DNA of 43,502 bases from an uncultured Bacteroides sp. (GTDB lineage Bacteria > Bacteroidota > Bacteroidia > Bacteroidales > Bacteroidaceae), in assembly GCA_947074295.1 (NCBI GenBank), contig CAMTPC010000013.1, positions 1 through 43,502 on the forward strand, read 5' to 3'. The notes beneath the pieces were generated by a model that had not been told where the DNA came from, searched no databases, and saw only the letters and a list, made by a program, of their open reading frames with translations. Within the stretch, counting starts at the first letter, position 1. Each line of letters begins with the position of its first letter. Below are positions 36,602 to 43,502 of the stretch, piece by piece. Position numbers and translations under genes: made by a program.

Positions 36602-39579
36602 GCTGTCGTCACTTGCGACAGTTGCGTATAATGCTGTATGGCGTTGTGCTATTCTTCGGTGTGCTTACACTTAGCGGTTGTTCAACCAAAAAGAACACCA
36701 AAGGTACGCGTTTTTATCAGGCGCTGACTACTCGTTACAATGTATATTTCAATGGTAATGAAGCCTATAAAGCAGGATGCTTAGCTCTCGACCAAGGCAA
36801 TAAGGACAACTATATGGACCTGATTCCACTCTATCCCATCGGCAATCCATCGTCAGTAGGGATAGGAAGTGGTGATTTTGATCGTGCCATCGAGAAATCG
36901 CAAAAGGCCATCACACTCCATTCCATCAAACGCAAGCCACAACGAAAACCAGGCAAACGCTACTCGGATTCGTACAAAGAATGGCTGAAACGCCGTGAGT
37001 TCAATCCATTTCTATATCACGCTTGGCTTTTATTAGGTAAGGCACAGTTTCAGAAAGGTGATTTTCCCGAAGCAGCCGCTACTTTCTCTTATGTAGCACG
37101 CCTCTATTCTACTCAACCCGAAATCGCTGCCGAAGCTCGTATTTGGCTAGCACGCTGCTACACAGAGTCGGAGTGGTATTATGATGCAGAGGAGGTATTA
37201 CAGAAAGTGAATAATGACAGTCTGCCCACTAAACTTGTACCCGATTACTCCACAGCTTATGGCAATTATCTATTGGGTAGTGAACGTTTTCGTGAAGCAA
37301 TCCCCTATCTGCTGACTACCATAAAGAACGAAAAAAACAAACTCCAGAGGGCACGTGAATACTATCTGCTGGGACAAGTTTATCAATTACTGGGCGAACC
37401 TGGGAATGCCTTTGCTGCCTATGGGAAAGTGATCCGACAAAATCCTCCTTATGAACTAGAGCTGAATGCTCGTATTCGTCAGACCGAGGTAGCTGTGTAC
37501 AATACAGGTAGACAGACAGCAGCGATGAAAAAGATCACCGACAAACTGAACCGTATGGCGAAGCAGGATAAGAACAAGGATTATCTAGATCAGGTGTATT
37601 ATGCGCTGGGCAATATCTATATGACTGCAGGCGATACGGTGCAAGCCATCAAAGCCTATCAACTGGGCGTGGATAAAAGTACACGCGGCGGCATTGAAAA
37701 GGGGGTTCTTCAACTAACACTAGGCAACCTATTCTGGGAGATGGGGCGTTATGGCGAAGCGCAAGTGGCTTATACCGATGCCATCGGCCTACTGGATAAT
37801 CAGCACGAGGAATACAAAGGCATCACTCGCCGTTCAGAGATACTAGATGAGCTTGTACCCCATGTGGAAGCCATCGAACTACAAGATAGTCTCCAACACT
37901 TAGCATCCTTAGATGAAGCCTCGCGCATGATAGTAATTGACACACTGATAGCACGTTTCATCCAAAAAGAGGAAGCGGAGGCCAAAGCCCAACGTGAAGC
38001 TGAGCGCGACCAAGAACGCAATGAGCTAATAGCCCAAAATGCCAGTAACCGCCCACAAAGCTCGACAACAACACCAACCGTTTCGACAGGCGACAACTCC
38101 TGGTATTTCTACAATCGTCAGGTGATGGCACAAGGAAAAACCGACTTCCAGCGCCAGTGGGGTAATAGAAAGCTAGAAGACAATTGGCGCAGGAAGAACA
38201 AGACAGTAGTATCGCTCGATGATTTTGAGGAAGTGAACTATGATGAACCCGAAACGGGAGAAGTAGACGCTGAAGAAATAGTGCCCGGAACTGATACCAC
38301 ACCTAGTGATACTGCAGGTAATGCAGAAACTGAAGCAATAGATGAAAAGAATCCGTTATTCTATTTACAGCAAATACCACTAACCCCCGAAGCTATGGAC
38401 GCTTCGAATGGTATATTATCCGAAGCTCTCTTCAATGCGGGGATGATCTATAAAGACAAAGTAGAAGACTATCCGCGTGCCGAGAGAACCTTTATCCGTC
38501 TATTCGATAAATTCCCCGACTATGCTACCTTGGATGAAGCCTATTACAACTACTATCTATTGATGGGTAGACTAGGACGCATGGCCGAGGCAGAACGTAT
38601 CAAAGCCATATTGGCACAGCTATATCCTGAAAGCAAATATTCATTGATCGTTAATGATCCGGAGTTTGCTTATATCTCTGTTCATGGTAAACGTCTAGAA
38701 GATTCGCTCTATGCTGCCACTTATAGAGCCTACCAAAATGACAACTTGAATGAAGTGATAGCTAATGGAGAGTTATCAGCACGGCGTTATCCGATGGGTA
38801 CACACCGCCCGAAATTTATCTTCCTCGAAGCTGTAGCTGCTTTACAACAAGGGGACCAGAAGCTTTTCTTAAGTGAGCTGAAAACTTTGGTACAAAACTA
38901 TCCCGAGAATGAAATCACCGATCTTGCCGCCCATATCTTAAAGGGAATACAAGAAGGTCGTCTTCTGGCATCGGGTGCTATGTCGTTCGGCAACATATGG
39001 GGACGTCGCAGCGGCGAAGGTGGAGAAGAAGAGGAAATGGCTGTAGTAGATTCACTCAACAGCTTCAGTGCAGAACGCAATACCCCCTATCTCTTCATTT
39101 TGGCCTACGAAGATGGAAAGATTAACGAAAATCAGTTGCTTTACGAGATGGCACGTTATAACTTTGCTTCATTCTTAGTAAAGAACTTCGATTTAGACAT
39201 TGAACGCGATCGTGGCATCGGCCGATTTATCGTGAGCGATTTCAACAATCTGGACGAAGCCCTTTATTATCGTCGCCAACTCTACAGCAATCCTCAGATG
39301 AATGAAAAGTTGAGTGGTCTACGTGCTTTGGTCATATCGAAAGAGAATTATGATTTGATGAACCGTTATTTCAGCTTCGATGATTATGATAAATTCTTCG
39401 AAGAAACATTTGGAGAAGCTGGTTCACATCCTCTAATCGAAGGCATCGAGATAGACGGAAGCACCTTGGATGATCCAATCATGAATCTACCCGAACGTGA
39501 TGAAGACGACTGGGAGGACTCCGAAAACGAAGACGATGTAATTGACGAAGAAGATGCAGGCAATTATTATATATTTTAA
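36559..39579 (+). CDS. porW: PorW/SprE-like tetratricopeptide lipoprotein
   Basis: This is a large exported lipoprotein of up to 1006 residues. The signal ends in FFGVLTLSGC, so it is probably anchored by that Cys. The following TKKNTKGTRFYQALTTRYNVYFNGNEAYKAG is typical of SprE/PorW proteins. Multiple TPR-like repeats occupy about 130-450 (for example AWLLLGKAQFQKGDFPEAAATF and YALGNIYMTAGDTVQAIKAYQ), with more after residue 590. The C-terminus is very acidic. In gliding or T9SS bacteria this protein supports type IX secretion; no other T9SS component is visible here. The start is uncertain: ATG 36559 overlaps the permease gene by 43 bases, and ATG 36631 gives a shorter n-region without basic residues. 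Confidence 0.82.
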   Translation: MQDNTGNRQKNKDLSCRHLRQLRIMLYGVVLFFGVLTLSGCSTKKNTKGTRFYQALTTRYNVYFNGNEAYKAGCLALDQGNKDNYMDLIPLYPIGNPSSVGIGSGDFDRAIEKSQKAITLHSIKRKPQRKPGKRYSDSYKEWLKRREFNPFLYHAWLLLGKAQFQKGDFPEAAATFSYVARLYSTQPEIAAEARIWLARCYTESEWYYDAEEVLQKVNNDSLPTKLVPDYSTAYGNYLLGSERFREAIPYLLTTIKNEKNKLQRAREYYLLGQVYQLLGEPGNAFAAYGKVIRQNPPYELELNARIRQTEVAVYNTGRQTAAMKKITDKLNRMAKQDKNKDYLDQVYYALGNIYMTAGDTVQAIKAYQLGVDKSTRGGIEKGVLQLTLGNLFWEMGRYGEAQVAYTDAIGLLDNQHEEYKGITRRSEILDELVPHVEAIELQDSLQHLASLDEASRMIVIDTLIARFIQKEEAEAKAQREAERDQERNELIAQNASNRPQSSTTTPTVSTGDNSWYFYNRQVMAQGKTDFQRQWGNRKLEDNWRRKNKTVVSLDDFEEVNYDEPETGEVDAEEIVPGTDTTPSDTAGNAETEAIDEKNPLFYLQQIPLTPEAMDASNGILSEALFNAGMIYKDKVEDYPRAERTFIRLFDKFPDYATLDEAYYNYYLLMGRLGRMAEAERIKAILAQLYPESKYSLIVNDPEFAYISVHGKRLEDSLYAATYRAYQNDNLNEVIANGELSARRYPMGTHRPKFIFLEAVAALQQGDQKLFLSELKTLVQNYPENEITDLAAHILKGIQEGRLLASGAMSFGNIWGRRSGEGGEEEEMAVVDSLNSFSAERNTPYLFILAYEDGKINENQLLYEMARYNFASFLVKNFDLDIERDRGIGRFIVSDFNNLDEALYYRRQLYSNPQMNEKLSGLRALVISKENYDLMNRYFSFDDYDKFFEETFGEAGSHPLIEGIEIDGSTLDDPIMNLPERDEDDWEDSENEDDVIDEEDAGNYYIF

Positions 39580-39596
39580 AACAACAATCTGAAACG

Positions 39597-41165
39597 ATGA
39601 GAAAAGACCATTTACTTTGGGTAGATGATGAGATAGACTTGCTACGCCCACATGTACTTTTCCTTCAGTCGAAAGGATATGAAATAGACACTGTGACCAA
39701 TGGCATGGATGCCATTGACATGTGTCGCGAAACAACCTATGACCTGATTTTCCTAGACGAGAATATGCCAGGCATCAGTGGTCTGGAAACATTGGCACGT
39801 ATCAAAGAGATCATGCCCAATGTTCCGGTAGTGATGATCACCAAGAGCGAGGAAGAGAATATCATGGACATGGCTATCGGCAGCAAGATTGCTGATTACC
39901 TAATCAAGCCTGTCAATCCTAATCAGATACTCCTCTCTCTTAAAAAGAACTTACACCGCAGCAACATCGTGACAGAAGTGACACAGACTGCCTATCAACA
40001 GAACTTCGGTAAAATTGGTATGCAGATCAACGATTCACTGACCATCAATGATTGGATGGAAGTGTATCGTCGTTTGGTTTATTGGGAGTTGGAATTGGAA
40101 GCTAGTGGCAGTCCCATGTCTGAGATGCTCACTATGCAAAAGAATGAAGCGAATATCGCTTTCTGTAAATTTATAAAACGCACCTATCTCGATTGGATGG
40201 GTGCCATGAATCCAAAGAAACCACAAGAAGATCAACGCCCTCTGATGAGTCCCGACGTGATAAAGCGTAAGGTATTCCCATTACTAGACAAAGGCGAAAA
40301 GGTTTTCTTCTTGGTACTTGACAATTTTCGCTATGACCAATGGCGCGTAGTGGCAGAAGAGCTTGCTGCACTCTACAACATCGAAGAGCAGCTTTATGTC
40401 AGCATTCTGCCTACCGCTACACAATATGCTCGAAATGCCATCTTCTCGGGGTTGATGCCCGACCAGATTGCGCGCATGTTTCCCGAACTCTGGGTTGATG
40501 AAGACGATGAGCAAAACAAAAACCTCAACGAGGCACCATTAATACAGACCTGCATTAACCGCTTCAGGCGCCAAGACAGTTTCTCCTATCATAAGATCAA
40601 TAATGTAAGCGAAGGTGAGAAGCTGAACGCACAACTCACCAAGCTATTGGCCAACGATTTGAATGTAGTGGTCTACAACTTCATCGATATGCTGAGTCAC
40701 ACACGTACCGAAAGTAAGATGATACGCGAGCTTGCCTCGACAGAGGCTGCCTATCGTAGCTTGACGCTTTCATGGTTCCGACATTCACCCGTCCGCGACT
40801 TGCTCCGCGAGTTGGCCGAGCGCAAAGTCAAGGTGGTCATCACGACCGATCATGGCAGCATCCGCGTAGACAATCCCATTAAGGTACAAGCCACCAATGG
40901 CGAGATCAATTCCAACCTTCGCTACAAGTTGTCGCGCAATATGAACTACAACTCCAAGCAGGTTTACGAGTTAAATCGTCCGGCCGAGGCATGGCTACCA
41001 TCGCCCAATGTGAGCACGAAGTATATCTTCGCCACAAATCGCGACTTCTTGGCCTACCCTAACAATTTTAATTATTATGTTTCATACTATACCAATACCT
41101 TCCAGCATGGAGGCATCTCGATGGAAGAGATGCTGATTCCACTCATTACACTGACAGGTAAATAA
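39597..41165 (+). CDS. porX: PorX-like response regulator with PglZ phosphodiesterase domain
   Basis: This 522-residue two-domain protein has an N-terminal CheY-like receiver: VDDE at 9-12, phospho-acceptor D54 in FLDENMPG, and the conserved Lys in YLIKP near 103. A helical linker follows, then an alkaline phosphatase-superfamily PglZ domain from about 215. That domain has LVLDNFRYDQW, YNFIDMLSHTRTE, TTDHGSIRV and QHGGISMEEMLIPL, with the metal-binding Asp/His intact. PorX in Porphyromonas is a T9SS regulator, and its PglZ domain has been reported to cleave nucleotide phosphodiesters. It lies 17 bases after the porW-like gene, so they are likely cotranscribed. No PorY-like sensor kinase is in the window. 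Confidence 0.93.
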   Translation: MRKDHLLWVDDEIDLLRPHVLFLQSKGYEIDTVTNGMDAIDMCRETTYDLIFLDENMPGISGLETLARIKEIMPNVPVVMITKSEEENIMDMAIGSKIADYLIKPVNPNQILLSLKKNLHRSNIVTEVTQTAYQQNFGKIGMQINDSLTINDWMEVYRRLVYWELELEASGSPMSEMLTMQKNEANIAFCKFIKRTYLDWMGAMNPKKPQEDQRPLMSPDVIKRKVFPLLDKGEKVFFLVLDNFRYDQWRVVAEELAALYNIEEQLYVSILPTATQYARNAIFSGLMPDQIARMFPELWVDEDDEQNKNLNEAPLIQTCINRFRRQDSFSYHKINNVSEGEKLNAQLTKLLANDLNVVVYNFIDMLSHTRTESKMIRELASTEAAYRSLTLSWFRHSPVRDLLRELAERKVKVVITTDHGSIRVDNPIKVQATNGEINSNLRYKLSRNMNYNSKQVYELNRPAEAWLPSPNVSTKYIFATNRDFLAYPNNFNYYVSYYTNTFQHGGISMEEMLIPLITLTGK

Positions 41166-41210
41166 AGGTATAGAACAATCGTTTTTAATATACAACAAAA
41201 GCTTTACGAT

Positions 41211-41624
41211 ATGGAAATCATTATTCAATCGGTGGATCAGCTACAAGAAGCTGCTCGCCAATTTATTCAAGAAATGGGTGACAGTACCGTATTCGCACTC
41301 TATGGTAAGATGGGTGCTGGTAAGACCACTTTTGTCAAAGCCGTTTGTGAGGAACTGGGTGTATCAGATATGATTACATCCCCTACCTTTGCCATCGTCA
41401 ACGAATATCGCTCTGATGAGAGTGGTGAGTTGATCTATCACTTCGACTTCTACCGCATCAAGAAATTGAGCGAAGTCTACGATATGGGTTATGAGGATTA
41501 TTTCTATAGTGGCGCGCTCTGCTTCATCGAATGGCCCGAACTGATAGAAGAGCTACTACCGGGCGATACCGTAAAGGTGACCATAGAAGAACTCGAAGAC
41601 GGAACACGTCGCATCAGCATGTAA
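41211..41624 (+). CDS. tsaE: tRNA threonylcarbamoyladenosine biosynthesis protein TsaE
   Basis: This 137-residue P-loop ATPase is needed with TsaB and TsaD for t6A37 modification of ANN-decoding tRNAs. Walker A is [19 protein letters not shown] near residue 32. Family motifs are [19 protein letters not shown] and [13 protein letters not shown]. The length is typical. It lies 45 bases after porX; porX-tsaE adjacency is familiar in Bacteroidetes. Confidence 0.95.
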   Translation: MEIIIQSVDQLQEAARQFIQEMGDSTVFALYGKMGAGKTTFVKAVCEELGVSDMITSPTFAIVNEYRSDESGELIYHFDFYRIKKLSEVYDMGYEDYFYSGALCFIEWPELIEELLPGDTVKVTIEELEDGTRRISM

Positions 41625-41628
41625 GCCA

Positions 41629-41853
41629 ATGAATCCCAACTATTTTATATTGACCGTTTTTATCCTTGTGGGTTGCCTCATTGTTCTGGCAGCCATTTTT
41701 AACTGGGATTGGTTTTATACGGCACGCAATGCACGCTTCATCACCAGTCGATTCGGGCGTAAATGGGCACGCATAGCCTATGGTTTGATCGGCGTGATTG
41801 TTATCGTGCAAGCAGCCTTACTCTTACACTCCATTCTCAATACTAATACCTAA
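41629..41853 (+). CDS. Imm17-like small membrane protein
   Basis: This 74-residue protein has two transmembrane helices (YFILTVFILVGCLIVLAAIF and IAYGLIGVIVIVQAALLLHSIL) joined by a basic loop. The loop contains NWDWFYTARNARF and GRKWARI, the pattern I associate with the immunity protein 17 family. That family name comes from association with polymorphic toxins, but no toxin gene is near. The ATG is 4 bases after the tsaE stop, so it is probably translated from the same message. Its role here is unknown. Confidence 0.72.
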   Translation: MNPNYFILTVFILVGCLIVLAAIFNWDWFYTARNARFITSRFGRKWARIAYGLIGVIVIVQAALLLHSILNTNT

Positions 41854-41858
41854 ATTCA

Positions 41859-41890
41859 GCGCGGCAGCTTATATCAGTTGTCGCGCTTTC
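41859..41890 (+). terminator. Possible terminator inside the DUF58 3' end
   Basis: GCGCGGCAG (41859-41867) pairs with TTGTCGCGC (41878-41886) with two G-U pairs, followed by TTTCATTT. It overlaps the DUF58 stop codon region, and the T tract is imperfect. Confidence 0.4.
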
Positions 41891-43179
41891 ATTTCCAGAT
41901 ATTTGTTGATAACATTGATAGTGAGAGCTTCGGGTGCAGTTAGTAGAGCATATATCCCATTCTGACGAAGCGTATTCACGATGAGTCGTTTCTCGTAAGC
42001 AAACTTTTCACCGATGACTTGCTGATAATATGCTTCAGTATGCATGGGCTGTTCTCGCAGATAAGTCTTAAGATCGGCATCCTCAAATAGTACCGCTAAG
42101 ATACAATGTTTTTTTGAAAGTTGCCGCAAATATGGCAATTCTCTATTAAGCGCCCCCAGATCACTGAAGTTGGTATAAACAATGAGCAAACTACGCTTGT
42201 GCAGATGTTTCTCTACTTGCACACACAGTTCGGAGTAATCAGATTCAGAGAAGGCCGTTTCCTGCGCATAGAGTGTATCCATGATAGTCTGCATCTGCTT
42301 CTTGCTCTTCCCTGCCGGAACAAAGGTATCTAAGTGATTGTTGTAGGTGATCAGTCCTGCCTTATCATCTTTACGGATAGCGATATGCGACAATACTAAT
42401 GTAGCATTGATGGCATAGTCGAGCAGAGTCATGCCCCCAAAAGTTTGTTGCATCACGCGCCCTTTATCAATCAAATTATAAATGGGTTGCGAGCGTTCAT
42501 CCTGATAGACATTCACCATTAGCGAGTTGCGCCGTGCCGTTGCTTTCCAGTTGATAGAGCGATATTCATCTCCCTGCACATAGTCGCGTATCTGCTCGAA
42601 ATCGGTTTGTTGTGCCACCTTACGAATGCGTTTTATGCCGAGCTCGTTCAGATTATTACTCATGGCCAATAGTTCGTAACGGCTCAGCATCAGGTAAGAT
42701 GGATAAACCTTTACATCTGTCGGTTCGCCTTGTGTAAAACGTCGTTCTACCATGCCGATGACGGTGCGAGTAAATACACGTATACGACCAAAATTATAAA
42801 CACCTCGTTTGGTGGGCCGTAATGTGTACTGCACGATGCCTTCGCCCTTCTTTTCGAGCGAGAGATGATAGTCTATATCACGCCGCTGAAAGATGAAAGG
42901 AGCCTCATCCATCACAGTAATGTTTACCTTGAAAGGATAGGAACTACTTATCGGAATCTTCACCTTATTCTCATCACCATTGGAAAAGCGATCCGCACAG
43001 TGGCGGGATGCCTTTATCTTGCCACCTGTAAAGAGCAATACCACATCAAGCAGAGCGACAAAGCTATAAATGCATAGCAATACATTGCCCACCTCATAGA
43101 GAGGCGACCAAAAATACCCACCCAACAGCAACAGCACAATAGGCAAGGCGACAATATAGAATCGGCGAGTCAGAAACAT
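41869..43179 (-). CDS. DUF58 domain protein
   Basis: This 436-residue protein has two N-terminal membrane segments (about 7-25 and 30-50), a beta-rich middle part, and the DUF58 core. In the core, IRDYVQGDEYRSINWKATARRNSLMVNVYQDERSQP is the diagnostic block near 195-230, followed by a von Willebrand factor A-like region (LLDYAINATLVLSHIAIRKDDKAGLITYN). DUF58 proteins partner with MoxR ATPases in membrane-linked assembly or stress functions. It starts 3 bases after the moxR-like stop. Confidence 0.9.
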   Translation of the reverse strand: MFLTRRFYIVALPIVLLLLGGYFWSPLYEVGNVLLCIYSFVALLDVVLLFTGGKIKASRHCADRFSNGDENKVKIPISSSYPFKVNITVMDEAPFIFQRRDIDYHLSLEKKGEGIVQYTLRPTKRGVYNFGRIRVFTRTVIGMVERRFTQGEPTDVKVYPSYLMLSRYELLAMSNNLNELGIKRIRKVAQQTDFEQIRDYVQGDEYRSINWKATARRNSLMVNVYQDERSQPIYNLIDKGRVMQQTFGGMTLLDYAINATLVLSHIAIRKDDKAGLITYNNHLDTFVPAGKSKKQMQTIMDTLYAQETAFSESDYSELCVQVEKHLHKRSLLIVYTNFSDLGALNRELPYLRQLSKKHCILAVLFEDADLKTYLREQPMHTEAYYQQVIGEKFAYEKRLIVNTLRQNGIYALLTAPEALTINVINKYLEMKARQLI

Positions 43180-43182
43180 GTT

Positions 43183-43502
43183 TTATTTCGGTACTTCTAT
43201 CTGGTCAATGAGACGTTGAACGACTTTCAATGGCGTGAAACCTTCCATCTCTGCTTCTGCAGTGAGCTGTATACGGTGTTGCAGCACATAAGGCGCCACA
43301 AACTTTATATCTTCGGGAGTCACAAAGTCGCGTCCTTGCAACAAGGCATAAGCCTTTGCCGATTGCAACATGGCTACTGAACCGCGCGGCGACACACCCA
43401 GGAAGATGCGTTTATCTGTACGAGTTTGCTGCACGATCATCGCTATATATCGAAGTAGTGATGGTTCTATATATATCTTGGCCACTAATTGACGATATTC
43501 TA
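43183..43502 (-). CDS. MoxR-family AAA ATPase, 3' part only
   Basis: Only the C-terminal 106 or so codons are inside the window; the reading frame continues beyond the right edge (EYRQLVAKIYIEP precedes the apparent GTG at 43485). The helical lid has IVQQTRTDKRIFLGVSPRGSVAMLQSAKAYALLQGRDFVTPEDIK, the typical MoxR C-terminal block. It would be a chaperone-like ATPase acting with the adjacent DUF58 protein. Walker motifs lie outside the window. Confidence 0.9.
   Translation of the reverse strand, partial: EYRQLVAKIYIEPSLLRYIAMIVQQTRTDKRIFLGVSPRGSVAMLQSAKAYALLQGRDFVTPEDIKFVAPYVLQHRIQLTAEAEMEGFTPLKVVQRLIDQIEVPK

Noticed and set aside
36559..41165. A type IX secretion gene cluster
   Set aside because: Only the PorW-like and PorX-like genes are present; no PorK/L/M/N, Sov or C-terminal cargo domains were seen.

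Overview
The window looks like a chromosomal segment from a gut-type Bacteroidales bacterium, most likely Bacteroides, Phocaeicola or a close relative. The evidence is the gene content (LpxB lipid A synthesis, a NigD-like lipoprotein, PorX/PorW homologues, abundant secreted glycoside hydrolases), roughly 40-45% GC by eye, and promoters of the Bacteroides type (a TAnnTTTG -7 box, with TTTG 19 bases upstream in the best case). I cannot assign a species.

Region 1 (1-18.3 kb) is conserved core genome. It holds a 5'-truncated RecD/Pif1-type helicase; alaS, divergent from an M23 peptidase-merR pair; a long leftward operon parA-parB-DUF5683-lytic transglycosylase-rel (chromosome segregation, envelope, stringent response); a rightward surE-lpxB pair followed by a NigD-like lipoprotein; and a leftward rsfS-ftsH-cdsA operon. 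Hairpin terminators separate most convergent units.

Region 2 (18.5-33.0 kb) starts with a tRNA-Gln(CTG) gene that has a textbook promoter and a strong terminator. An accessory carbohydrate locus follows: a leftward four-gene operon (DUF2264, GH43-like, BNR_4 propeller, GH105), an AT-rich secreted protein of unknown function, a GH2 beta-galactosidase, an ENPP-type phosphodiesterase and a GH3 lipoprotein. All carry export signals. No SusC/SusD pair, sulfatase or dedicated regulator is present. The combination fits stepwise removal of a rhamnose-capped glucuronic acid side chain, as on arabinogalactan protein: a candidate lyase leaves an unsaturated uronate, GH105 removes it, DUF2264 may remove intact glucuronate, and GH43/GH2 trim arabinose or galactose. 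This is the most interesting part of the window. The right edge is a 539-base gene-free stretch with a perfect 20-bp inverted repeat.

Region 3 (33.0-43.5 kb) returns to core functions: a Kv-type potassium channel, aroA, a small Cys-rich membrane protein, a ZnuB-type ABC permease, porW/sprE-like and porX-like genes, tsaE and an Imm17-like small membrane protein on the right strand, then a leftward moxR-DUF58 pair that runs off the end. I saw no insertion sequence, CRISPR array, rRNA or prophage.
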